From Mesorhabditis belari (Eukaryota > Nematoda > Chromadorea > Rhabditida > Rhabditidae), in contig CAUEEP010000740.1 in assembly GCA_958450365.1 (NCBI GenBank), positions 3,819,001 to 3,883,000 on the forward strand: a DNA stretch of 64,000 nt, in the 5' to 3' direction. Both the position numbers and the translations under genes were made by a program. This document shows, one piece after another, positions 22,475 through 33,500 of the stretch. The notes beneath the pieces were generated by a model. The model searched no databases. It was not told where the DNA came from and saw nothing but the letters and a program-made list of their open reading frames with translations. How positions within the stretch are numbered: position 1 is the stretch's first letter; every line of letters begins with the position of its first letter.

Positions 22475-24164
22475 TTATTCGGCGTTTTGGTTGCCGGAAG
22501 GTTCAACTTCTTTGACTTTTTTCAATCTACCAGGTCGATAGATCTCTCGCTCAACTCGTGGTTTCCGTTCACGGCGAGCTCCTTTATCAGCGACCTTTTC
22601 GGTGAAGTGCGCCTTGTTTTGAACACCACTAAAATTTCAAAAATAACTATAAATGCCTATACCTACCCGTCTGAATGGCCCGTATCTTTCCCGCTTGCAT
22701 CCGCTTCTTTGTAACCACATTCACTTTCGCGATTGTTTCGTTTGGATTTTTCTTGCTAAATAAAGATCAAATTACCAAGCTTATTTCAAACTCGGCAGAA
22801 CCAATCAACCAAATTGTAAAACTAAGTTTTTTTGATTACGGACAGACTAAAACTTTATTCTTGCATGATTAGACACGAATTGAAAATAACGATGATTCCT
22901 CAACCCCGATAATTAAAAATAAAAGTTTCAAAACATACGTGCTAGCTCGATGATCCGAGTTTTTCACAACTTTTCCTGCAGCATTACTTGAAGAAGCATT
23001 TGAAGCACCCCACTAAAATTAAAAAGTATGTCAAAATTAGATACCAATATAGTTCACCTTTGATCTCACTTCCCTCTTGGAAATGTTTTCTAACTTTGTT
23101 TCGTTCTCCTCTTTCGGCTCACGTTTCATGAATCCCAACAACTTTTGTCCTTTCGCTCGACCATCCAACTCTTTCTCCTCTTTCTCCTAAAATGTTAATT
23201 TAGCAAAACCATTTCCTAATCATAGCCCTTACCAAACGAGCAGCTCGTTTCTCCTTTCTGGTCTTATGTTCTTCCTCCTTGACTTTTCGACGTTCTTCGA
23301 TTCGGTCACGTTTTTGAATGTGTTGTTGTAGAACAAATTTAGCCAAAGGAGTGATTTCACCGACGACAAGCTTCGAGCGTTTCTCATCGATAATTTTGAG
23401 TTGTTGGTCAATCTGTAATTAAAATTCCTTATGGGATATTCTAGATGATAGGTATTCGGTATTGGGATATTTGGTTCTTATTGGGCACTTTAGAATCCCA
23501 ATACTAGGAGAGTCAGTAACTCAAAAGCCATAAAAACTAAAACCAACAGACAGACGCGTTGAAGTGTCTTTGATGTTTTCGACATACTGTTTAAACTCAT
23601 TTGTCTCGTTAACTTTTCCAATTTCCGGATCTTTGTTGACCTAAAATCATTGATATTCAAATTCAAATATTCAAAAGTTAACCGTTTCTCTGGTAGTTTT
23701 TGGAATTGAAACATTGAGAGCTAATTCGACAAAAACACTCGATGCGGCCCCCTTTGAATCAACAAAAACAAAACTAAATATATTTTACTGAGGTGCTATT
23801 TCATAAAATACCCATGAAATCGATCTGCAAAGTTCACCGCGTCCTCGTCATTGGCAAAGGCAATAATGAGGAATGGCCTAACGGCGCAGTCAAGGTGTGG
23901 GTTACCGGGGCTAAAGCATAAAATATTACTGATGTACAAAAAATTGCTACAGTAAACACGTGCCAAAATTGAATACCTGAATCTCCAGTAGACCGGCTCT
24001 GCCGGAAGCGTGCCCAATTGCTGACGTGTAGAGTCTTCGTCAATTGATGGTGGAAAGCCCCGAACTACTATCTGAAAATGGACTATGAATTTTCCCATCA
24101 ACTGTTAGAAATTAAAACTTCTGGCGTATAACACTAAAAAAAAATAAACATCCCTGTCAACCAT
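22475..24164 (-). CDS. smg-4: UPF3/SMG-4, nonsense-mediated mRNA decay factor
   Basis: UPF3 links exon-junction complexes to UPF2/UPF1. Ten exons (24164-24150, 24071-23977, 23910-23812, 23773-23683, 23640-23548, 23412-23233, 23186-23058, 23012-22939, 22755-22663, 22628-22475) splice in frame to 340 residues. The N-terminal RRM-like domain is recognisable: DIVVRGFPPSIDED, PFLIIAFANDEDAVNFADRFHG and FVFVDSKGAASSVFVELA, followed by DPEIGKVNETNEFKQYVEN, which matches the UPF3 region after the RRM. A Lys/Glu/Arg-rich coiled stretch and a basic C-terminus (RERKPRVEREIYRPGR) follow, as in the family. The first coding exon is only 15 bases (MVDRD). Third gene of the operon, 182 bases after ADAT2. Confidence 0.9.
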
Positions 24165-24346
24165 GGCTTTAACGCTTTCCTATCAATGGCTCAAGTACAA
24201 TAAACCAACCTTGATGCTCTTTGATTGACTTGAGACTTTGTTTGATTTCATCTAAAACCTATCTCTAGAATAATTCAATGTTCTCTCAAACACGATATAA
24301 CAAGTTTTTAACTTGTCATTAATAATACACCATATAAAAAGCTTTA

Positions 24347-24999
24347 TTAACAATTTCTTTTCTTTTTTATCTTCCTTTTTTGTTCCGGGGCGTTCGCATT
24401 TTCTAATTCATAAAATTGTTTAAGTAGACCAATTGCACGGTTTGCTTCAATTAGGGAATTGACCTTGAAATTCAAATATAGAATAAACAATGCAAAAGCA
24501 AACCTCAATTTCATGTTCTGCACCATATTTTTCTTTGTTTCCAACACTTTCGATTCCACCAAATCTTTGATTTGCTGCCCCATACACAATTCGCTAAACA
24601 AGAATCCAGAAGAACTTGAAAAATAAAACTTACTTTGATGCCCAACTCATACATTGCAGCGGCACACATAATACAAGGTTCGAGTGTCACAAATAATTCA
24701 AAAGTGTGAATCTCCTAAATTAAAGAATTGAAAAGACGTAATAGAGTAAAAAAAAATTGACCTTTTCAGACCAATTATGCTTACGCATTTCTCGAATTGC
24801 CACCATTTCAGCGTGTGCAGTTGGGTCTCCGCTGGCATTTACTTCATTTCGTCCTTGTCCGACCTAAAAAACATTAATGAGAAAATGACTAGTACCAAAC
24901 CTGAACTCCGTCGCAAACGAAAACACATCCAACAGGTACTTCATCATTCTTTAATGCCTCTTCGGCCAGTTTAAACGCTGTCTCCATATGTTCATTCAT
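24347..24999 (-). CDS. ADAT2-like tRNA adenosine(34) deaminase catalytic subunit
   Basis: ADAT2, with ADAT3, converts wobble adenosine 34 of tRNAs to inosine. Exons 24999-24901, 24863-24762, 24714-24634, 24593-24504 and 24463-24347 give 162 residues in frame, close to the usual size. The zinc deaminase motif is complete: HAE in DPTAHAEMVAIREM (zinc His and proton-shuttling Glu), then LEPCIMCAAAM (the two zinc Cys). VPVGCVFV near the start and RIVYGAANQRFGG are standard ADAT2 landmarks. The tail is Lys/Arg-rich (EQKRKIKKKRNC), suited to tRNA binding. An AATAAA signal overlaps the stop. Second gene of the operon, 162 bases after lin-54. Confidence 0.93.
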
Positions 25000-25161
25000 T
25001 ATCTCGGCTTTTATTATGTAAGATAGTAACATGTTTCAAAACAATTTATGGCTTTTCAAATGCCTTAGCAATCAATATGACAAATTTGCATTTAAACGTT
25101 TATTGTACGTAAAGGCAGCGCATAAAAACAGCAAATCAATTACATCCATAAAATATAGCGT

Positions 25162-27457
25162 TTAGTGAAATAAATCTTGTTGAGCAACGTCCAAACCAGC
25201 CATTTGTGAGTGTTCGATAATCTTCCGTATCGCGTTGGCAAATTCGTGAAGAATTCCGTGTTCCAAAATTTCCTCGGCACTATCAGAGTTTTCCTAAAAT
25301 ATGATGTGAATACCAATTGTGAAATCACAAATACTACCAATTCATCTGCTTGCGCCACTAAGCAAGTGGTCGTAGCTTCAATGACTTCATCGCGTAGATA
25401 GAACCATGGTCTGGTCTTTGGATCACTTCTTTCATCTGAAAAAAAATGTATCATATTAATTCTAATCGAATTGAAAAAATAATGTATCGTATTAATTCTA
25501 GCCGGATTTTTTTCAATTATTTCACAAAATTGGAGGATGCACTCCTGTTTTTCGATGAATAAAAAAAATTGATGAAGTAGATGGTAGAAAGAAAACCTTT
25601 AGGTAACAACCAATTAAAAACAATTCAATCGTCAAAAAAGCATTATTCTTGATTTCATTACCGTTAGAGTCGTCGACTTCAATCAAGATGTCACTATGGT
25701 AGTCAATGCATATAAATGCAAGAAAAGCTACTGATTGAGCAATAATGATAATAATAATCTAAGAAAGAACTAAGCAAGGAAGATTCTTTGGTAAAGGATT
25801 GGATACTAAAATATAAAACGTCAAAATGTTTAAAGTTGTGAGAATTTTATGGCAAAAATTATCTTAAGCTCGACGGACTTTAAATACCTAGTCGAAGTTC
25901 TAAATTCGATTTAAATAAGCTGACTATCTAATTGCAAGAAAAACTTATCAAAATTGCCACTGCTTATGCAAAACAAATGATAAAGATAGCTATTTTTCTC
26001 AAGAAAATGCCTATATAGCCTTATATATTCGTAAAGGCCCAAAACTCAGGGTATTCGGTCTACCAAGCTGAATATCCATAGTTATTGCTTCTATTGGAGG
26101 CTGCGCTCCTATTTTCCAACCACCTTCACCAAATTTTTTCTATTAGAATAAATACGGTATATCACAATAAATTTTTTAGTTAACTCTACCTGAATCCGAC
26201 TCTTCATCGGAAAATCTCGATGCAGACGCAGTAGTGGAGATACATGATCCAGAAGCCACGCTTAGCAGTGAAGCTGATGTTACACGCGATGATTCACGCG
26301 CTGATGCCTTAAAAAGACGTTAACTTATAAGCAAAAATACCAGTTAAAAATACAAGAAACTATACCAGTTGAGCCTTGGCTATTCTGTCCGATTCGGTGT
26401 TACGGCATGATGTACATTTGCATCGATCAGTGCAGGCTACTTTTGCCTAAAATGTAGATAATTAAATTCGCAAATATTTGAAAGTGCTACCTCATAACAT
26501 TCGCAATAGTTCTTCAGACAACTCGACTTCTTGCAGTGGCAACCTTTTTGATGGAGACGCTCTGCTTCTAGTTGACCCTTCGGCGCAACTCCTTAAAAAT
26601 AATTTAACGAAATTTGTGTTTGTTAACCTACCAATTTTAGGCTGAAACGCCTGTGGATTCCTTTCCAACGATTGCTTGATTGCCCGTGACCTTTCAGCTT
26701 CGTAGTCCATATTGTTGTGACAGTCCTTGCAATTGCAATCGCGGCAAAATTCTCCATTGGCAAAACAGTCGCAGTAGAGCTTCAAGCACATGGACTTTGT
26801 GCAATTACATGGTTTCTTCAACCCCAGGTTCGACTTTCTAAAATAAAAATAAGAGCTTTTATCAACCCAAACTTACTTTTTTGAGGGTCTCCGTGGCACT
26901 GATAGGCTTTGCTGATATGCCGTTCTGTGCACCATTTCATAGTTTTGCTGACCTGTAGAGCTCGATGCCAACGGTAAATTCTAATTTTTACTTTAATAAT
27001 GAGATTTCCATACAATGTTCTTTTCCTAATATTATTTCCTCAAATAAGAATTGAATATAGAACCAAACCTTGTAAGTGAGAGCCTCTTGCTTGCCATTGC
27101 TTGGATGAGCTGAGTTTTCCTTCTCGATTCGATAAATCTGTAAAAAACAAAATTATCATGGACTTGTCTCTGAACAACAAATTACAATTTTTATGCTCTA
27201 ATAACTTTAACTAATGATTTGAGGGCTACTAAGCTTAATCAACTCGAAATAGGTACTGGATTATGGTAAAAGGCAAGAAACTCTTTAAAAAACATAAAAA
27301 GTAAGGCCAGCTCAAGTCAGGTCGAAACGTCAGATGGCTTTACCGTATTTGTTGCAGGGAGAGAACTTCGTCCATACGCCAAAAAGTCGGTCGATGAGCT
27401 GAACTGTGATGGCTCCTCGGACTCTACTTCTTCCAGGTAGATATCTTGCTCGATCAT
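25162..27457 (-). CDS. lin-54: LIN-54, tesmin/CXC-domain DNA-binding subunit of DREAM/MuvB
   Basis: LIN-54 binds CHR promoter elements for the DREAM complex, which represses cell-cycle and germline genes. Exons 27457-27344, 27137-27069, 26947-26877, 26837-26632, 26591-26491, 26446-26366, 26307-26190, 25676-25662, 25435-25338 and 25293-25162 give 334 residues. Two CXC repeats are unmistakable: [17 protein letters not shown] and [17 protein letters not shown], joined by the [11 protein letters not shown] linker. The N-terminus is acidic ([16 protein letters not shown]). A Ser-rich linker and a helical C-terminal region for MuvB binding follow. Exon 8 is a 15-base microexon, which is the only choice that keeps frame. 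A TTTTTTTGGTTTAG acceptor just before the ATG fits trans-splicing. First gene of the operon. Confidence 0.95.
26075..26163. repeat. partial TACCGTATT-family element
   Basis: CTTCTATTGGAGGCTGCG ... TTCTATTAGAATAAATACGGTA: one good terminus at 26163 and a degraded partner near 26085. It lies in a lin-54 intron. Confidence 0.5.
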
Positions 27458-27811
27458 CGCACACTAAACCAAAAAAATATTCAGTAGATCGCGTACGCCA
27501 AAAAGCGATTTGACACGAAAAATAGAAAAATGATAGTATAAAACGGTAATATAAAAATAGATGCCTAAATTTTTTAACTGAAAGAAGGCATACAGGAATT
27601 TTTGTGAACAACAAGCACAAAATTGGGTCTATAGCTCAAATTTTTGAAAACAGTCAGAGTTCTAAAGTACTGCTTCTCAAATGGGGAATTCTATTCAAAA
27701 ATCAAAATTTTCAAAACTTCAAACGCTTATATGCCAAGTGGGACGAAATTTTCATTCGTTAAATGATGGAATTTTTTTAAAATAAGCATATTCTACGTGG
27801 CAGCTCTCTTG

Positions 27812-27856
27812 AAAGGAATATTCCTATGCCGGGCTCCAGCATAGGAATGTTCTTGT
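27812..27856. repeat. short stable hairpin
   Basis: GAATATTCCTATGC and GCATAGGAATGTTC pair across the loop CGGGCTCCA. It is located between divergent genes and its function is unknown. Confidence 0.6.
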
Positions 27857-27963
27857 TCTTCGCCACTCTTTTTAAGATATTCAGTTAATCAACCAAATAT
27901 CTGACTCAAATTATGATAACTTCTCGTTTTCTTACAAACTGCAACCTGTATTTGAAATCCTAC

Positions 27964-28228
27964 TACCGTAATACCTGTAATAGTAGCGCCTTCCCATAAT
28001 GACGTACAGTCGCGTAGTCGCTAAAGTAAATAATTTTTTTTGAATGCGCCCAGCTTTTTCTAAAATAAACTGTTAATACCAAAAAATTTGTCACTTCAAG
28101 CGCTATCTTTTGATATCTAAGCGCGCACTTTTCGTCGAAGCAGCGCGGAGGTCCGAGCGTCACAAAATTGTGTGTTAAACTACGCGACTGTACGGGAGGG
28201 GGGCGCTACTATTACAGGTATTACGGTA
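27964..28228. mobile_element. MITE with TACCGTAATACCTGTAATAG termini
   Basis: TACCGTAATACCTGTAATAG at the left is matched by CTATTACAGGTATTACGGTA at the right. The interior holds an inverted pair around ACAGTCGCGTAGTCGC / GCGACTGTACG. A one-ended relative sits at 58383. Confidence 0.8.
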
Positions 28229-28805
28229 TCAAAACTGGTAGCTATACAAAATCCGTGATGCTAAAGTTATTCCATCGATGACGCCCCGAAATTCCGCCAT
28301 CTAGCATGAAAATTTGAAAAAATCCAAAAGGTGCTAATGGAAACATTGCCAAGTATCGTAATCTTCTGTTCGAGACCGTTTAAAGAGCGGATCACGAAAC
28401 TCCTCTTTCCTTTCCTTTTTACCTAAATTTACCTCAACATTTTTCATAAACGAAATACCTCACATAAATAGTTGATCCTTTAATTTACAACAAATTTTTC
28501 TCGCATTTTGACTTGTTGGCATTCTATTTACTGTAGTACGTAAAATTGAACGACCGGCTATTCGAATTGTTTATTGTTCTTTTTCTTGATTTCTTGTCTA
28601 TTATTCTTGTCTTTAATCCACGAAAAACGAATCACATGACTGAAAGTAGTTCTATTACAGTAAATATGATATCTTTTTTTTACACTACTTACTTTCAGAC
28701 TTGTTTACTACTTGCTTACTTACTTTACACTGCGTATTCAAAAATTTGTCGATCTTTAACTGCGTGCAAATAAGAAGGAAAATTTCTAGGTAAAACTTGC
28801 AAAAG

Positions 28806-29938
28806 ATGCCACCAAAATTCGACCCAACCGAGATCAAGATTGTTTATTTGCGTTGTGTTGGTGGCGAAGTTGGAGCCACTTCAGCGCTTGCTCCAAAAGT
28901 CGGACCCCTTGGTTTGGTAAGTTTCTCTAGGTAAAAACATTGTTAAAATATTAAAGTTAGATAGAAACAAATCTATCGAGACGAAATTGTAAGAACGTCT
29001 TTCCGAAAGAGAAAAGATAAATACCATTTTCTAGAGGATAGATGAAATATTCCTCCGACAAAACAAAAGCTTCATATTTTAGTCGCCAAAGAAGGTGGGT
29101 GACGACATCGCAAAGGCCACTCAAGACTGGAAGGGATTGAAAGTCACATGCAAACTCACCATCCAAAATCGTAATGCAAAGATTGATGTGGTCCCATCGG
29201 CTGCTTCGCTTCTAATCAAAGAATTGAAAGAGCCACCGCGCGATCGGAAGAAGGTCAAAAACGGTAAATATCCCTTTTTGGCGATGGGTCGGGTTGCTCC
29301 GCTTAGCTCCCATCCCCCAGTCTTTTGAGTTCAAAATGACTGGTAATCTCCAAATTAGTTTTGGTGAGGCTTTTAACAACAAACTACTGATAACTTTACG
29401 TTCACAATAAGCTTTGACAAGTTTTTGGTAGTGTTTTTCTCTCGACTAATGCGTTTTCTAAAACCTATCAACTTTTGAAAATTGAAAGATTAAAAGCTAA
29501 ATAGTTTTCTAAAGTTGACATGTTTTAGAAAACCTAATCTGGAAGAAACAAACTCTATTCTGATTAGAAAACTAGTTGAAAGACATCTATAATCTAAAAG
29601 ACATCTTTTAAAAGGTTACTTTCAGTGAAACATAACGGTGATCTCACGATCGATACGATTATCAAGGTAAAGCAATTGTACAAATGATAAGCATACAAAA
29701 TCTTTACAGATTGCTCGAATTATGAGGCCAAGATCGATGGCCAAGAAGCTTGAAGGAACTGTGAAGGAAATTCTCGGTAGGTTTCGAGACTTTACATATG
29801 AAAAGATTACACTTTACTTTACTGATTGCAACAATTTCAGGAACAGCTCAATCGGTGGGATGCACAATTGATGGCCAACATCCCCATGACACAATTGATG
29901 CGATTAACAGCGGTGATATTGAAGTCCCAGCAGAGTAA
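28806..29938 (+). CDS. rpl-12: 60S ribosomal protein L12 (uL11)
   Basis: uL11 forms the base of the ribosomal stalk with 28S rRNA and P0, the GTPase-associated centre. Exons 28806-28916, 29083-29263, 29626-29666, 29710-29776 and 29841-29938 splice in frame to 165 residues, the standard eukaryotic length. The start [20 protein letters not shown], the Gly/Pro motif KVGPLGL, then [32 protein letters not shown] and [18 protein letters not shown] are all typical. Start context GCAAAAGATG. It is transcribed away from the lin-54 operon. Confidence 0.97.
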
Positions 29939-30574
29939 ACTGCTTTGTTCATTGTTATTTCGTTGTTCAATAAAGTTGTACTATACATTTACTCAAAAAG
30001 AACAAAAGCACGAGCTTCGAAAAGTTCCGAAAATCGTAAATTATCGGAAAGTTCCGAACTTTCCGATAATGGTGACAGTTTTCTTTTTAAACTTTTGGCT
30101 TCTAATGCACTCAAATCCGGAAAATAAAAGAACAAGTAAAAAGAAAAGATTAGTGAATTGAAAATTTTTAAAATGGTTTTCACATTTAATAACTGGTACA
30201 TTATGCAAAATGTTTTGTCGTTTTTTTATATCGTGTCATATTTTGTCGTTTTTTATATCGTTTTTTTATATCATTTATCTGTTTCAAATTTTAACTTTAT
30301 CCTGAAGAATGACGTGTTTTAAAAACTTCGAAACACTTATTTGTTATTAACATTTATTTGTTAACAGTGATAAGAGAACTTATGTCTTGATCGAAAAACA
30401 AGTTACGTATCACTTCACTTTACACATTTACACAATGCACGCATAACATTAGAAAAACAAACTATAAGTTGGTTGTGATGAATTTCTTAAAGAGTATCTT
30501 TCATTTCTTTATGCAAAAAAAGCGGTGAACGCAAAGTCTATGTCCATAAAAATATATTCTTTTTTTTTGTTCAG
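29939..30574. other. intergenic region between rpl-12 and the BAG6-like gene
   Basis: 635 AT-rich bases with no supported gene. A 30-base inverted repeat around 30013-30065 (AAAGTTCCGAAAATC ... GAACTTTCCGATAAT) could be a small hairpin, close to the rpl-12 3' end. A TATCGTTTTTTTATATC motif is repeated near 30220-30270. Confidence 0.45.
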
Positions 30575-33500
30575 ATGAATCTACGGGTGAAAATTCTTGA
30601 CGGTCGAGATATCAGTCTCACTCCATCTCCTTCGACCTCACTCGAACAATTCAAAGAGTTGATATTTCAACAAACCGGTATTCCTGCTAATCGACAACGG
30701 CTGATTTATCAGGTAAAGGAAATTAGTTTGATATCGTTTTTGATCGGAAAACTGATATTCTTCATGTAAAAATCAGCTTCAGAAGCTATAGACATTTTCA
30801 AAATTCTTTTTTTTTTAAATTTTTTTCTTAAATTTTGTGTCAAAATGTAGATCAGACAATTTCTAAGTTATTTATTTTAAATTTTAGGGTCGCCCTTTAA
30901 CCAACAACAGCGGAGCATTGGAAACACTTGGTATTCAAGATGGACATGTCATTCATCTCGTGGAACGACCTGAACAGTAAGTTTGACACCTTTTGAGTTA
31001 ACAAAGTTTTCTTTTTATGTCCTATACTACACAAAATGCTGAACCGGAACAGAGTGAACAACATCAAGAAAACAATTGGCATTTTGGAGTCCCGAACAAT
31101 AGTCGGAGTGTTGGTGTGGAACCAGATGATCCAATTGGACAGGTTGATCAGAAATCGTATTTTAAAAGAAAATTATTCAAGGTGGGATTGAACGAAAACG
31201 TCGTGAGCTATAGCATTCCGGTTGTTTTTGGGAGAAGTGCTTCTGCTTTGCAAACTTTTCGGGTCAGTTTAGAAATTTTTCATTGATTTGCAATCTTTCA
31301 AATGATTCTATGTAATCAATATTATTTATTACAGATGATCGTTGAAAGATCCATTCGTGACATTTTCCCTGATATCGCTCAACAAATCCAAGTGCAAACC
31401 CGTCTCCGTGAACCTGGGAATCCTATCATCGGCTCGATTGTCGTTCATCTACCGGGACAAGAAAATCCTGTGGTGAGTTTAGCATTAATTTTTGAAAGTA
31501 AATGCTCTATTTTAGGTTGACTCCCCGGCTATAGAACGTGTTAACATGATTCAAGAGCATCTCTCCCATATCGAAGCTTTTTTAAGCGTCACTGCTGTAA
31601 GTTAGATACCGATTTTTAAATACTATAGTGTAATTTCTTTTCCCGGAGTTGTTTCTAAAATGCGTTGGCTTTCAAAACCACTGTAATCTTGTTTTATCCA
31701 ATATTGTGTCTACGTTTGTATTGTTAGTATCCTTTGTGAGCCCTCACAGAAACAGATCAAAAGTAGATTGAATAAAATTAGAGTCAAGACTACGATAGTT
31801 TTCGAAAGATGACAGTTTTAGAAAAGGAATTTACTTATTACCTAAATCTCATATTATAGGAGGGTTTCTCCGATCTGGTTGATTCCATTTTGAATGGCGC
31901 TGCAAAGCTTGATCCAGAAAGTGAAAGAGAACAGCGGAAAACACTCGTCAATTGGGTTGAGAAAATGCAATGCGTTGGAGAGCAAAACGTCGAGAAGAAC
32001 TGCAACTGGGGTTAGGAATTTCAGAGATTTAGTCCAATGCTGCTTTTTAGTTGCAAATGGGGAGTCGTCTAATGAAAATGGTCGAATGCAACAATTGGGA
32101 ACATCACAAAATGAAACCGGAATTCGAAGACAAAACGAGACACAAGGTTTTGAAGGACAGCCACAATATCAGATACGGTAAAGAATGTCTTCTCTTTTTA
32201 AAGTTTTAGTCTTCAGTCATGGCTTGGCGACAGATCTTCTGCCAATGATTGAGTCCCTTGTTCAGCTGAACACTTTACTTGCTCCACATTTGATCCGGTA
32301 AACTATTTCAATGAAATTTTCACAATATTCGATTTAGAATGTCACGAGTCGTTCGCCACAATGACAACTTTGATATTGGAACTCAAGAGGTATGAATAAA
32401 TATCTCGAAGCACTGCAGGACTAAGCTAAATATCAAGATTTAGCACCATTTTTTGTATCAACTAAACTTTCAGACACTTCTAACAGATTCACGCGCCAAT
32501 TGCTTAACGGTTTATTTGGAACAACTCCAAAAAACGATCCACCGTCACTCGCATGTTCTACATTTGGTTTCCGATTTGAATATTCATTTCGATGATCCGA
32601 CCCCTCGTCGCTTATTTCCACAATATTCTCGTTATCGGGCAGAACCGAGCGCTGAGGTTAGAATCGTTTTCTTTTCAAATCTAACCTATTACAGGGAGAA
32701 CTTGTCTTCGATGTCTACTTGGAAAGCGATGAAAATTCCACGGTGATTGTAATATTTTTAATTTTTAATTTTCCATTTAAGAATACGAGTCAAACATCTG
32801 CTTTCAACGCTTTAACAGTTCCATATGAAGGTCGACCGGATCGGCGTGAGTTTTTAATAAGCTAACCGAGAAAAGCTTTGTTTTCTTTTGATTGAGTTTT
32901 GTTGATTGGTTTTGTTTTGGTTTTTAGTTTTAGATTAGTTTTGAGTTAGCTTTTTGAAATTCGATTCTAGTTCAACTTTCAGCTTTCCTTTCATCGATTG
33001 CCAGCCCTTTTGGAACCGGCCCTTATCGTGAAGGAATGATGGTACCAATAGGAATGGGGATTCAAATTTCAGCTCGTAAAGAAAAACCTTTTATTGTAAT
33101 ATTGTAATCAACCTTTTAGAGCCTCCAGTTGCTCATCAAAATCCATCGGGATCATCTGGAAGCCAAAATTCAAACACTTCGGTTATTTTCATATAAAAAA
33201 AAGAAAATCTTCAATGAAAGAACGACGAGTTCATTGAAATTTAAGGTTCATTTTAGATCCCACCGCAAGCCGCACAACCACCTCCCGGGATCACAATAAA
33301 TCGGACGGGAAATCCCGGTGGTGGACTGAGCTCACTGATTAGTTCGGTGATTCAGAATGCTATGACAAGGAATATTCCTCGAACGACAATGATCAATGTC
33401 GCCGGACCATTGTCATCGGTTCGTCAAGCCTCCCCCAGCATGGTTGGCTTAGGTGTAGACATGATCTATAGCTTCATTCACTGAACACCTATGCATCGGT

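Larger units (their letters stand above)
27458..28805. promoter_or_regulatory. divergent promoter region between the lin-54 operon and rpl-12
   Basis: These 1.35 kb separate the operon start (-) and rpl-12 (+), so both upstream regions lie here. Inside are a 15-base-stem hairpin (about 27814-27856) and a complete MITE (27964-28228). I cannot point to a specific promoter motif. Confidence 0.5.

Noticed and set aside
26818..27015. Reading exon 3 of lin-54 from GTCAGC ([12 protein letters not shown]...)
   Set aside because: That acceptor gives a stop in the next exon; the acceptor 6 bases later (after GGTCAG) gives [20 protein letters not shown] in frame with the CXC domain.
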